Shown piece by piece: positions 1-11,037 of a stretch of 64,000 bases of DNA (the stretch's first letter is position 1; every line of letters begins with the position of its first letter). Source of the DNA: Isoetes taiwanensis (Eukaryota; Streptophyta; Lycopodiopsida; Isoetales; Isoetaceae). The position numbers were made by a program, and so were the translations under genes. The notes under the pieces are model-generated. The model searched no databases, was not told where the DNA came from, and saw only the letters and a list, made by a program, of their open reading frames with translations. Location: positions 18,120,677 through 18,184,676 of the forward strand of contig JAJEKV010000011.1 in NCBI GenBank assembly GCA_021234155.1, in the 5' to 3' direction.

Positions 1-456
1 TTATTTGTCAAAGATGTTAGATCTTCCCCACATGTTTTGTTGCATTACTCCTACCCACATGGGACATAGTCATTCACGTGCATGAGCTCCTTTTATTTCA
101 TACAATCTACCTACCCAAGCTCACACTTACAAATGGTGGATCGTTGGTGGGTAGGACGTGGGTAAAGTTCTTGGCTAATACGACTCAGAGAAGTAAATTA
201 ATAGCTACATAATTTCTATTGGCATATGCTTTCACAATGTTGCTAAGGACGTGGGACCTAATACAATTTAGAAACCAAAGTCACATATCATTTAAGTACT
301 TGCCTTTTATTATGTGAAAGCCACAATTGCATATTGTATGTATATCTTTTCCTTTTTGTTGGGTCATTTATAGTCTTGCAACTCAATTTATGGTCTCATC
401 AATCATAAACCCATGCAACCTTCTAGTAACATCTCGTCAGAGCACTCGATGCATAC
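1..456. other. Unassigned AT-rich flank
   Basis: No open frame, repeat or RNA gene can be supported here. The stretch leads into the reverse-transcriptase remnant that starts near 457 and may include more decayed sequence of that LINE. Confidence 0.4.
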
Positions 457-1172
457 TTGATGCAATTTTACGATCCTAAGATAGTCCAGAATATTGTGCC
501 AACATTGACAGGCTCTGCATTATCTATAACGAAGATGGTTGTTGGTCATAGCTTGCAACGCATTGCTAACAAGACTGCAGATCTTGAAGACATGCAGACA
601 GAATTGTTGAAGTGGGCTAGACCTAAGATTGTCCCAGTTCTCACTAGTATCCAAGAAGGTTTTCCCTCACATTAGACTGTCAATAGAGTGGTTCCAATCT
701 ATAAGATTGGTCATGGTCAATGCCCTGTCAATTACAACACAATCCTGGTTAACCCCTTACTAGAAATTTTTTTGGCCAGAATTCTTGAATAATTGACAAC
801 ATCTGTAGAGGAAATAGGGTACACACACTTGGACATGCAGGTTTTATACCTAAGTGACCATATTTTCACATTGGGCATTTTGTTAAAGGACAGTAGAAAT
901 AAGCGACAAGATCTTTATTGCTGCTTTGTGGATTTTACGATGGCTTTCGACACAGTTCCTAGGGAGAAGCTATGGAGAAAATTATCACAATGAGGTTTTC
1001 CTTAGAACCTGCAAATGCAGTATACAGATTGTATAAAACAACTCAACTCGAATGCCACCATCGGACCAGTAGTGTGGGAGTGCGCCAAGGATGTCCACTA
1101 TCTCCCACGCTATTTGGACTATACATTGATCAACTCGAGACTGGGATCCAGCAGGCAAGGTTAGGATCCTAA
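457..1172 (+). pseudogene. Non-LTR retrotransposon (LINE) reverse transcriptase fragment
   Basis: This is a decayed piece of a LINE ORF2, which copies element RNA into DNA at the target site. Frame 1 (457-675) resembles the region before the RT domain and contains LEDMQTELLKWARPKIVPVL. After a stop, frame 1 resumes (793-993) with FVDFTMAFDTVPREKLW, the RT motif carrying the first catalytic Asp. A frameshift at about 975-990 moves the signal to frame 3 (972-1172) with GVRQGCPLSPTLFGLYIDQL, the next RT motif. The catalytic YADD block is absent. The fragment ends abruptly at about 1172, with no 3' UTR or poly(A), directly against transposase-like sequence. It is clearly a pseudogene, and the LINE family is not the same as the L1 at 26-30 kb. 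Confidence 0.85.
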
Positions 1173-3151
1173 AAATAATTGCAAGGAAGGGTGCGAGATG
1201 TCAATGAAGTTGTCATAAACTAGAGAGTGGGTGACAATTCTGGTATGTGTTAATGCTGAAGGATATAAATTACCCAACTTATATATCTTCAAGGGTAAAA
1301 AGATGAAGGCAGATTACATAAGCAGATGTGAAGAAGGGGCAGTCCAGGCAGTGCAGCAGCATGCGCGGATGACCATTGAGCTCTTTAACTCATAGTTGGC
1401 ACACTTTCAATCTAGGGTACCTGGAGGAGTGTCATCAAAGAATCCACAACTAATATTCTTGGATAGCCACAGTAGCAATGTTTAGTTGGATATGATATTG
1501 GCTGTACAATAATTCGGTACTCAAATACACTTCTCCCAGCCCACATATCCCACAAACTCCAGCCACTTGATGTTGCTTGTTTTGCCCCATTCAAGGTAGC
1601 CTTCAAGGAATTGAGGGCTGAATGGATGTGTATGAGGGGCAAGCTGGAGCCCAAGAGAGAGGAGATTGTTGAGGTAATATCCAATGCAAATCATACGAGG
1701 CTAACACCTGACAAAATAAAGGTAGGGTTTAGGGCCACAGGCATGTACCCTTTGATAGCACAAAGGTTGTGGTAGCTAGTACTAGCAGGGCATTTGCACC
1801 TCATGAGTATGAAGGCAATGTATCTCAGCATGTTGTAGCCCACTCTCAGCATACAAGTGATGATGGAAGTGAAGAGGACAATGGGGAGAATGATGAGGAT
1901 CAAGAAGAAGAGAATGGTGTTGATGTTCATGACATGAGGTATGAGGTTTTAAACCTTGTTTCCAATGCCCCTAGCCAAGTTCCAATTACTACGGGATTCC
2001 ATCACATCATGGAAGGATTCAGAAGATGCACAGGAGCCAGCAAGGATCAATGCACACTTGTGCAGTGCACAAGTAGCCAATTGTGATGTGCATATTGAAA
2101 GGCTACCAGTCTTTGAGAGAGGCGAGGCATCTGATTACTGTGCAGAAACAACTAAAAGTGGACTCCAATCACAAGGTGCGAGAAGGAGAGGTAAGGGTTT
2201 TGATATGAGTGGCTTGGTCCACATTAGTTCAACTGCTTTCTGTGAGAAGCTTAGGGTTAAGAAGGCCATGAGGGCACATGTTGAACTAGAGAAGAGTGAG
2301 AGATTGAAGGCTCAGAAAATCAAGGGAGCTAAGAAGAGGGCACTAAGGGAGGAAGAGAAGAAGAGGGCTCAAGCTAGAAGGAAAGAAAGAGACAACGGGA
2401 AAAGAGCTGAGGCCCAATTTGAGCTTGGGACCAAGAGGTTCAAGGAATTCATGTATCCACATGGCCAATCAAGGATGGCATCCATCTTCAGCACTCAAAG
2501 GCCTACATAAATAGAACCCAAGAAGAGAATGTTGAAGCTTCTGAATAGAGGGAGGGTGAGGATGGGCAAGAGGCCTGTTTGTGCAGGTACTGCTCAAATA
2601 CAGGATGGAATAGATCAAATGGACTACGTGATTTCTAGCCAATTCCCAGTCAACATTGATATAGAGGCCCATCCCAAACAGGGTTGACGATATTGCATCT
2701 CCTTGCACAAGATGGGACTTGTCATCACATGTTCGGCTTGGTGGCAATGTACATAGACTACTGGAGAACGAGGAGATTCATTTGAATATGAACACTCAGG
2801 CTTGGATAAGGTATGCTGATGTGAATACTGGCCCAGTAGGTGATTAGATCCCTGCAATTGACAAGGCAAGAATCATTAGAGGGATGGTGGCTGATGGCAT
2901 GGAAGGATCCACGGCCAAAGACATGGATCTTGAATTTTCAAGTGCATGGAGGAAAGAGCTTGATGAGGTAATACTAGGTCTTGGCATGTTTATTCCAGTT
3001 CACTGTCTTGTGATTAAAGGTATTTATTTCCTTATTTCAGTCACTAAACAATCCTAAACTGGTATCTAGCTGCACATTAACTTTTGATGTTGATGCTGAA
3101 GCAAGAACACTAGCTGAAGATGCATATGACAGTGAAGAGACAATTGCCTGA
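1173..3151 (+). pseudogene. Pogo/jerky-type (CENP-B-like) transposase, DDE domain and C-terminal tail
   Basis: This is the C-terminal part of a DDE-superfamily transposase of the pogo/Tigger/jerky group, which excises and inserts DNA at TA. Spread over several frames are IIARKGARDVNEVV, REWVTILVCVNAEGYKLPN and YIFKGKK (about 1173-1310), NPQLIFLDSHSSNV (about 1440-1485, the usual catalytic-Asp block) and LQPLDVACFAPFKVAFKELR (about 1560-1625, a family hallmark). Downstream, 1956-2510 encodes a Lys/Glu-rich coiled tail. The same frame continues after a TAA with a basic segment to about 2690. The last part reads open to 2968 and, across a GT...AG gap (2969-3040), to a TGA at 3151. At least four stops and frameshifts are visible. 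The N-terminal DNA-binding half is not upstream; it may be the inverted piece at 4827-5520. Confidence 0.8.
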
Positions 3152-4826
3152 AAGCAACCTGCATGTCAGAAACTCATAGCATGTATATGAATATGAGTAG
3201 GCACTCTAATTTGGTGTCTTGCTGATTTATTAAAGCACATTAGACAGTCAATTCAGTCTAGGCAACATATTGTTATTCCAGTCAGTTTCCACAGTCTGAA
3301 TCATTTGGGCTTCACACTCAATCATCTTAAACACATTGATTTCACAACTCTTTAAACATTTAGTTGCAGCGGTATGTTCAGAGTGCAATCTTGCAATCCT
3401 ACAGTACAACACAAAACAGAAATCATAGCACAATCGTAACAACAGTTACAACACTGCTTGAACAACAAATCTCAACATGACTACGCTGGACAACAATTCC
3501 TAGCAAATAGAACAGCATCTTAACAATACTAAATCTGTGATAACAAATGTGGTGCTCAAAGGGGTATTCTTGTATATATTAGTGGCTAATTACAAAGTAC
3601 ATGCCTAGTGAGCCCTGCTAGAACATTGAGAAGGACATTGCCATTGTCATCGATTTGTACCTGGAAGTGGATTTGCTGGTCACTCTGGACATGATGAGAG
3701 CATCTGCAACTTTTAGAGAACAAGTGCAGGTAATTGTGGACGAGATTACCTCTCCATCTCCTGTTGTATAACTAACAGATTTTTGAAGGTGACAGTCCTT
3801 GCAGGAATTGGGACCATATCGCTGGTATTTTCGAATTTGTCCATTAAATGGTCAATTTCCAGCTCTTCATTGTACCTTGATTCTCAAGCAATCCCATCAA
3901 TCTCTACTTCACAGCCCTAATCAACCTATTTTGTAAAGTCTGCTTCGAGGTTTAGGGTTGATTAGGATAAGTATTGGCGGGTTAGGTCTAAATTAACCCA
4001 CAATTTCATGATGAGTGATGGTCATGACGAGAAGGTATACGATATAGTACCTTGGGGATTCTCGTGAAGTGGTTCTCGTGAACTTATTGCGTGTGAAACT
4101 GTCCGCAGTAGCGGGGTCTACTCGCACCCATTGACAAGCCCTAAACCACCATGATTGTCTATACCTGTCGCAGTACGTGGCAAGTTTTGCCATATATATG
4201 GGAAGATGGCACCTCGCAGGGGCCTCCTTGACCCCCTTCTATTTGAGGCCCAAATTGGAGGTCGAAATGGGCCTGCTTCGCGGTAAAAACAAGCCCACAA
4301 TTCAGCTTATCTTGCCAAGAATCAGGAACACCTGACATTACCAAAATTCATGGTGGATTTGTGCGTAATTTGTAGGCATCTTAAGTGCGCGAAAGGGGGC
4401 GACCATACCCTAGAGAATAATTGATTATGGAACCCTGGAGTTGACTCCAAGGGCCCGAGTCAGCAAGGCTTTCGGACGCATTCCAAGCCTTCTGAAGGGG
4501 CAAGCGATATCACGGGACCCCATGTTTTGACTCCATATAGGAGACCGATTCCATCAAAATTATAGTCACCTATTGTTTGATACAAGTGTCCCCATATATG
4601 TTGGTAGTCACTCCATCCAAGGAATTTGTATGTTTACACCACTTCTACATCTTGACATTTATAAGTGAAGAGAGGCTATTTATGCTATTTAGAAAATGAT
4701 ATCAGAAGTATCTCGATCTGTACCAAGTTGATCCGCATTCTAGTGTTCTGACAGAAAGTACTCAGTCATTATATGTTGCTGCATACTTGTAGGTGTGTGA
4801 GCTAAGAAATCCACATCGTCTGCATA
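3152..4826. other. Unassigned spacer between two transposase halves
   Basis: Only short ORFs are present and none resembles a known family. No LTR, terminal inverted repeat or poly(A) could be assigned by eye. Confidence 0.35.
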
Positions 4827-5520
4827 TCACTTGTCTAATGATGTGATGAGCGAATTGGGCCCATCCACCTTCATGTTGGTAGCATTCCACATTCTGGAAG
4901 AGGGAAAAGCAAACTCATCATAAATGGCCTTGAGACCATTGTAGAATATGTCTAGGTTTGGCTGATTCATGACAAGTGCCCTAGCCCTCTTCAATGTTTG
5001 GACACTCCTCAAAGTTATATTAGGGTGCCTCTGCTTGAAGAGCTTCCACCACTTGTTGTCTGGCATATCATATGATGTATTTATATCCCCAACACTCGCC
5101 ATTCGGGCTATTTTGGACTTGACTGCACTTAGGATAACCCCAGTACCCGAGTTCACCCTCTCAAGAGCCCAAGAAACTAGCTCTTCTTCCTGCTTAGGAG
5201 TGAGGACTTCTTTTGTTTATGGGTAATTCTCCCATATTTCCAATCACCTATGGTAGACTCACGTATACTGGATCTCCTAGAGACCTCTCTAATTGAAATG
5301 CTATATTCACTAATCTCTTCCATGATGTCCATCTATTGTTCCACCACTGGCCTCTCTTCGATGTAGGCGTCGTGGTCTTGTCAGGAGTTTGATCCACCCG
5401 CTTTGCCCTAACCCTCTTAGTATTGGCAGGTACTCGGATTGGTGTGGCATTGCCATGCACTCTGTTCAATCTGGTCTGCGCCATCGGGCTAGTTGAATCT
5501 CTCGAAGCTCTTGGCATGGT
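4827..5520 (-). pseudogene. Pogo/jerky-type transposase, N-terminal DNA-binding half
   Basis: Read on the minus strand, the segment from about 5210 to 4827 gives LTPKQEEELVSWALERV, DMPDNKWWKLFKQRHPNITL and ALVMNQPNLDIFYNGLKAIY, ending in SSRMWNAT. That order matches the CENP-B/Tc5-type helix-turn-helix followed by the 'WN' motif that precedes the DDE domain in jerky-like transposases. Farther upstream (5517-5248) is a basic, Thr/Pro-rich N-terminus with several MxRxRxR-like stretches. A stop separates the two blocks and the DDE domain is missing. The broken end lies close to where the plus-strand remnant at 1173 begins, so the two may be halves of one element. It is a pseudogene. Confidence 0.75.
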
Positions 5521-6189
5521 ATTACAGAGTACAATTAGGGTTCAAAACATCTTGAACTATCAATCCACTCCATTTGTGAAAGAAGAGGTTGATCTGCTCG
5601 TCAATTCGGCGTTGAATGCATTGAATTCCCCTTATATCGATGAAATGAGCGGGCTTTCCGGAACGTGTTATATCTGGCAAAAGGTCATGAGATGGGTTTG
5701 AAGAGCCTCGACGAATGCGCCTTCATGGCCGACACAAGGGATGACGTGACATGTTAGGAACTTATGTCTTGCGTGGTGTCAGGGCCCTGCATATGATTTA
5801 GAACTTGTACGCTGTGCGATGGTGGAGGGGAAGGGAGGGCTTGCAAGGTGCTAATATGACACTTAATTCCACCACGTGGGCAAGTCGTGATCGGGGGCGA
5901 CCACACCATAGAAGGCATGATTCCTACCCCCTATAAAGCAAGAATATGGTAAACATGGGAAGACACTCGACTTCCAAACATCGCCTCACGTAGATTTGTT
6001 CTGGCAAAAGGCTTCATGTAATTCCCATAGGAGCTTGCCTAGTTGTGTACGAAGGTGTTTAACTGAGACTTGGTTGATTGTAGTTCATCTCTTGGTGTAG
6101 AATGTTTAATAAGAGACAGTTGCATCCTAGGCGCACTAAATCCCTTGTGCCAACCAACAAGCCAAAATAGTGGATCCTTAATGGGCCCC
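5521..6189. other. Left flank of E1, including its target sequence
   Basis: No gene is recognised. The last 50 or so bases (about 6139-6189), containing CTTGTGCCAACCAACAAGCC and ending in GCCCC, recur at about 58056-58100 and are continued there by a relative of the sequence that follows the right E1 LTR. This stretch is therefore the left half of the E1 insertion site, and GCCCC (6185-6189) is the left target duplication. Confidence 0.7.
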
Positions 6190-6492
6190 TGTTAGAGCCC
6201 AAACTCCAACTTTGCAAGAAGGATGAAAACCAATAATCCAAGATTCAATCTACTAGATCCATGCAATGCACCACATAATAAAGACTCATACTCTCCATAG
6301 CTAGATCAAGATAATCTCTTTCTCATACACCGTGTCTCTCTATTTTTCTTTCCCTCCTCAGATGACACTGTAATGATAATGGATAGCACACACCACAATG
6401 CGTACGTGCATATATCCTCCACGCATGCATGTTTTACATATATGTGTATATACCTGCCAACCGTATATACGTTCTCCTATACCACCCTAACA
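6190..6492. repeat. E1 left LTR
   Basis: A 303-bp copy that aligns along its whole length, in the same orientation, with 57579-57859. It is 22 bp longer, largely through one extra segment near 6240-6262. It starts TGTTAG and ends CTAACA. If E1 runs on the minus strand, this is its 3' LTR. Confidence 0.88.
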
Positions 6493-6510
6493 GTGGCGAC
6501 CACAGTGGGA
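6493..6510 (+). promoter_or_regulatory. Primer-binding-site-like motif next to the E1 left LTR
   Basis: GTGGCGACCACAGTGGGA follows the LTR end directly. The ten bases TGGCGACCAC also sit just inside the right LTR, but on the opposite strand. On the plus strand this looks like a primer binding site. For a minus-strand element a polypurine tract would be expected here instead, and none is visible. Confidence 0.4.
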
Positions 6511-6727
6511 AAATGTGACACTCTGTGGCAAAGAACCCACAACAAAATATACTAGTATGGTCCTTGGGACATGTCCCCAAATGACACCTTTTTATGTATG
6601 TCTAGAAAAGAAATATAACCTCCTATAAAACTGTGACGAAACATATCCTCTATAAGTATCCCTATAATTGAAGCTTTGCCTTAGCTGAATTCCTTAGAAT
6701 AGCTCGAGACTCTTTCCATTTTTGGGA

Positions 6728-7472
6728 TTAGACAATGATTCCCCTTCTGGAGTCATCAACCAACTCCAGACCTATGATAGCATGTAATACCAACAAAAAG
6801 TATGGCAAAAGAACAAGCCACAATCCAACAACCTGCTTAAATATTATTGCACTAGCATACCAACGTGGCAAATCTGATGTAATGTGATAGAACTTGCTAA
6901 AATGACATATTCCAGCTAACTTATTAGTCCCAAATGATGCAAACAAACCTTCATGAGCATCTTTGGCTGCTGCACACTGAGATACAATGCTATTCATGTC
7001 TAATTTTCCATCTTTTACCACATAGTCATGCTCAAATTTACTCAACTCTTCCACAGTTCCATGCTCAAACATGAAAGGAATTAGTTTTTCTTGATTCCCA
7101 GATTTCTTTGAGCTGCTACAAAGCTGAAACATAGGGCTGAACCATTCTAGATATACTTCATTCATCAAAGCATAAAATTTTAGCAATTCTAGCTCAAGGT
7201 TTTGTGCCAAATCATCAAAGCGAGCAAATTTATGTAAAGGTCTTGCTCAGTTGGTATACATATCTCAAATCTGAAAGTCTCATAAAAAGGACTGTTGTCA
7301 TGACTATCACTAAATTCAAGAGCATGTAACATATCTCCAGAGTGGTCAAATGCTAAAATATCAATGCTTTCCACTTCTAGCTCACATAATAATGGTTCAT
7401 CATCATCCAAAAATGTTTCATATATCTAAAAAGTCTCAAACTCAGGGCTGCTCAAGCTTTCTTTCTCATGAT
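6728..7472 (-). pseudogene. E1 acidic ORF of unknown function (distal part)
   Basis: Read on the minus strand, this is the continuation of an E1 frame cut by E2. Residues just upstream lie at about 55290-55340 (EEYEHVLLCVIDKFEHYHEK) and the frame crosses the AATGC target to give SLSSPEFETF, one stop, then FLDDDEPLLCELEVESIDIL. A frameshift near 7200 leads into ARFDDLAQNLELELLKFYAL and a further 140 residues, ending with a strongly hydrophobic stretch (VVGLWLVLLPYFLLVLHAII) shortly before the stop at 6728. The protein is acidic, has no retroviral enzyme motif and matches no family I recognise. The hydrophobic end could be a membrane segment. It may be an accessory protein of E1 or a captured host sequence. 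Confidence 0.55.
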
Positions 7473-7477
7473 AATGC

Positions 7478-8061
7478 TGTTAGTCCTGTACGTCCTGGTA
7501 CACGACTATTCATGCACACCACGGAACAAGGTAGGAACAAGACGCCAGGTCAAGGTCAAGGTCAAGCATCAGGTAGCAAGCCCCCGCCGAAGACCACGCC
7601 GAAACCCACGAAGGCCACGCCAAAGAAGAGACAGAGAACAGATAAGTGATGCACCTGCAGACGTACAGTCAGCACTCAGCGCAATTTCAGGCACTAAAGA
7701 AGGCACCACTAGATTTCCTGAAAATCAGGCTTTGATCAAGGAATTGGTAGCGAAATCTGCCAACCACCTATTTTGGGTCCAAGGCCATTGTACGATATAT
7801 ATGAGTAGAGTTAGAACTCAGTTTTCTAGATGAGTTTAGGTCTTGTCTCTAGTCTTTCTCTCGTTGTTCGAGAGCTCATGTATACTCATTCTTATCAAGG
7901 AAGCGTCATTATCCTCATTTTTCTTGGTTCTTTCTTTTCTGTTTCTCTCTTCTAGTTCTTTTGCAAATCCCGCATGACACTGAGCCAGGATTCTCCTGTT
8001 TGATCCAAGGGTCCTCACAGAGGGCTGTCTTGCAGGAGGTCCCGAACCTAGACCCTAAACA
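7478..8061 (+). repeat. E2 5' LTR
   Basis: Begins TGTTAGTCCTGTACG, ends CCTAAACA, and is the same length as the 3' copy. It contains a TATA-like GATATATATGAG near 7794-7805. A lysine/proline-rich reading frame inside the LTR also occurs in the 3' copy but is probably incidental. Confidence 0.92.
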
Positions 8062-8082
8062 CTATCGCCGCTGCCGGGTCTA
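8062..8082 (+). promoter_or_regulatory. E2 primer-binding-site-like region
   Basis: CTATCGCCGCTGCCGGG follows the 5' LTR. It resembles the GGCGCCGTTGCCGGGG-type sequence found at this place in many plant Ty3/gypsy elements. The priming tRNA was not determined. Confidence 0.5.
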
Positions 8083-8109
8083 ATCTTTATTCCTTTCTTC
8101 TTTTCGCTA

Positions 8110-9180
8110 TATCTCCTCGTGCTTTCACTCCTGAAGAACTTCTTTGCCAAACTGCGGCTCGCCTGGAGCGCCATCGTCGCGAAGCTGTTCGAGACATGTA
8201 TGACACTGATTATGACATTGAAGGGGGTCGTGTCCGCTCAAGAGCACAGTCAGCACCGCCTACTCCTCGTGTTCATTCTCGACCAAGGTCTTCCCCTGTG
8301 TGTAAGCATTGTTCTCAACCCCAATCGCCTCATCATGCACCTGTTTAGGCCACTCCTCATTACTTCCAAACTCCGGAAAGCACCTACATCCATATCTCCT
8401 CTGGTCACACCCCTCTGCCTTCGCAACCTTCTTCTCCTCCTGCAGGGATGGGCTACCCTCATGTCTCTTTTGGCCCTCCCCATGTCCACGAATATCAGAC
8501 CTCCCCATCTTTTCAGCATGCTCTTCCTGTCTACAATCTCACTGATCTTAAGCTTCATGAAGAGGGCACCCATGGTCCTTCGCCACAGGATGCTCCTCTC
8601 TCTGGACCTCCGGGTTTTTCTGTTCCGATGCAGCCTTGTTCTCAGCCCACGGCTGTTCCATCCAGTTATGTCCCTGCTTATGCTCCACCTGTCTATGCGC
8701 CAGTTCCACCTTCTTCTCCTATTCACAATCTGAAGCTCTCCTATTCTACCTTCGGCAATACTAAAGGCAAGCCTCTGGATCAGAGTGCTCAAGCTCACAT
8801 AGAGGAATTTGAGGCGTTGGCTGTCCTAAATGGCCATGCTCAACCTCAACTCAAGTTTCATATCTTTTCCACCACGCTGAGAGGTGCTCCCCATCTGTGT
8901 CTCATGGCAAACAAAAGCCATTGGAAACAAAACTGGCAAGAAATGAAGACTGCCTTTCTTTCTCATTATGGTACCACTGACGATGTCCAACTTCTACTCA
9001 AGCAACTCAATGATCTTCAACAAGAGCCCACGAAATCTGCCCGGGACTTTGCGGATCGTCTTCACATTCTGGTCAGCAAGCAGCTCAATAAGAAATCTAT
9101 CAGGCACTCAACCCTCCAGTGCAGCCGTCAAATTGGGTTGGTTTGGTTTCTCGCCAGACCAGGGCTTCACGCCCCTTGAC
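8110..9180 (+). pseudogene. E2 gag polyprotein
   Basis: Gag forms the virus-like particle that packages element RNA. The frame opens soon after the primer site with FTPEELLCQTAARLERHRRE and an Arg/Ser/Pro-rich segment, meets an in-frame TAG near 8347, then runs through a long Pro-rich region (8448-8740). It ends in a typical retrotransposon gag domain (about 8760-9090) containing HIEEFEALAVLNGHAQPQLK, WKQNWQEMKTAFLSHYG and KSARDFADRLHILV. No CCHC knuckle was found; the frame breaks near 9120, where the protease frame takes over. The arginine-rich minus-strand ORF at 8250-8798 is only a shadow. No clear ATG lies at the start. Confidence 0.8.
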
Positions 9181-10386
9181 TATCATCCCTCATGACACGC
9201 AGCCAGCTTTTGCTGTCGACACCATTCCACACGATGATCCCAAAAAGGTCCATTTTGCACCCGATTTGGATAAACTCATGCCTCACGTCATGCCAAAGGT
9301 GTGCCAGAGTCTTCTCAAGCTTATGCAGGCTGCTGAAGGGTGCACGCTTGCCAATGTTCATGCCACCACATGTGCTCAGCAGCGTCAGGAGACACCTTCA
9401 TCATCTAAGAGCCCACGCTCTCAGCTGTATCCCAATATCGCTGCAGAGGTGGAGCTTCTCAAAGAAGTTTCTGCTTCTTTGCCTCAGACTCCTGCTCCTT
9501 TGGATCCTGCTGATCCATTTTCTCATGTTCCTTTGGAACTCCAAGAAGAACTTGCAAAAATCAAGATCCCCTTGAGCCTTGCCACCATTTTGAAACTCTG
9601 TCCTGCTCTCAAAGACCAGTTGCCCCTTCCCATTGTTCTGGTCGGAGCCGTGGCTACATCAACACCCACGGTGCATGGCACGGTGGGCAATCAACAAATC
9701 AATCACGTTCAAATCGATGGAGGAAGTGTTGTCAATCTCATTACTGATAAGCTCCAGAAGCAATTGGACATTAAGCAGCTCTACCGTGCGCCCTATGACA
9801 TCAAGTTGGCCAATGGCCATATCACGCGACCTCAAGGTGTCACCCCCCTTCTTCACATTAGTATTGGTGATCTCAAATTTCCCTTGGAATTTGGGGTTTG
9901 GAAAGCTGGAGAAGATCCGGGTGATTACGAAATGCTGGTTGGATGACCCTTTCTCCGTAGGCTAAAAGAATTCACTACTGGGCCATGGATCAACTTGTTA
10001 TCACTGATGGACATCTCAATACTACTATGGATTTGGAAACGGGCAAATTAATTTCTGTTGAACATGCAGAACCCTCAATCTCTGATACTGACTCTGAAGA
10101 GGCTCAAAACATCTATCACGTTCAGGCTCCACCGGCAAGTCTGCCTCTCTCATCCTACCCTGAGTATGCTGATCCTTGGGGGGAGATGACTCTTGATCAG
10201 GACCAGGATGTGGCCGCCCTCCTGGACCCTTACCTGGCTCCCTGCAATCGAATTCAACGTCTTGATCATTTTTCTGACACGGAAGTTCCTTCTGAGCTTG
10301 TGGATGTTCATGCTGTCATGAAGCAACCTCTGCTTGATGACGCTCAGCAGCCTCTTTTCTTCACCACTCAAATCCCTAATACATGA
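9119..10386 (+). pseudogene. E2 aspartic protease and protease-RT linker
   Basis: The protease cleaves the polyprotein. Frame 2 carries a Pro-rich stretch with KIPLSLATILKLCPALKDQL (about 9558-9620), the short helix that often precedes Ty3 proteases. The catalytic region follows as VQIDGGSVVNLITDKLQKQL (about 9709-9768), with DGGS in place of the usual D-S/T-G, then a flap-like region and YEMLVG (about 9930-9945). A frameshift near 9946 moves to frame 1, where HYWAMDQLVITDGHLNTTM and an acidic linker run to a stop at 10386. Reverse transcriptase should begin soon after but is missing; unrelated sequence starts here. It is a pseudogene by frameshift and truncation. Confidence 0.78.
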
Positions 10387-10646
10387 AAATTAATAGAGAG
10401 ATATGTTTGCGGCAGCCTTGGCCGCCGCGATAAATTTCTTGTAAAGTTTAATAGATATCTAAGGTTGCTGATCTGTTGCATAACTTTTAACCTATCTAAT
10501 ACATTGATATAAATCTCAAGCATTCTTTTTGCCAAGCTTTTAATTTGTGTTGCATCCGTGTTCCTTCTGCAAGTCCTCTGAGCTACATCTCCGAGTTTGT
10601 GCAGTGACAATTCCTTCCCTTCCCAAGACTGATCAACCTCAATCAT
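10368..10646 (-). other. Unrecognised ORF at the left edge of the foreign block
   Basis: A 92-codon minus-strand frame with helical, charged character (LAKRMLEIYINVLDRLKVMQ). It overlaps the point where E2 homology ends, so its last codons are E2 sequence. It may be an exon of the same broken gene as the helical ORF at 13073-13584, also minus, but nothing ties the two firmly. No family recognised. Confidence 0.25.
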
Positions 10647-10672
10647 CTATCTTGTTGAAATAACAATCGTTT

Positions 10673-10802
10673 CCCAAAGCTAGTCACCTGAGTATCTGAT
10701 TTGAAAGATTTCAAACTTTATCCCAAAGCTTGTCACCTGACTATCTGCTTTGAAAAATTCTTCCTTTTCCCAAAGCTAGTCACCTAACTATCTGCTTTAA
10801 AA
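10673..10802 (+). repeat. Three short tandem repeats, period about 48 bp
   Basis: CCCAAAGCTAGTCACCTGA-type units start near 10673, 10722 and 10769, each continuing with a variant of TATCTGCTTTGAAA. Weaker relatives flank them. Confidence 0.7.
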
Positions 10803-11037
10803 AGCTTTTCTCAGACTGGTAAACTTACCATCTGCCTATAAGATCTTAGATTAAGGATCTTGGTTTCTGCACTGCAATCACAGTTTCCTCCTTACATCTT
10901 CATTAGTTCAAATAAAAAACTATGCTCAATCAATACAATACTCATATGCATATAAGAAATTCTTTATTTTACTCATTTTTGTTCAGATAATCCATCTGAA
11001 GCTGTCCTCTCTTATAGGCTTCTAATCTTTTGTCAAC

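Noticed and set aside
7478-7830. Lys/Pro-rich ORFs inside the E2 LTRs (also at 54452-55061) as genes
   Set aside because: They lie inside LTR sequence, change frame between the two copies and have low-complexity composition.
8250-8798. 182-codon Arg-rich minus-strand ORF as a nucleic-acid-binding protein
   Set aside because: It is the antisense shadow of the Pro/Ser-rich gag region.
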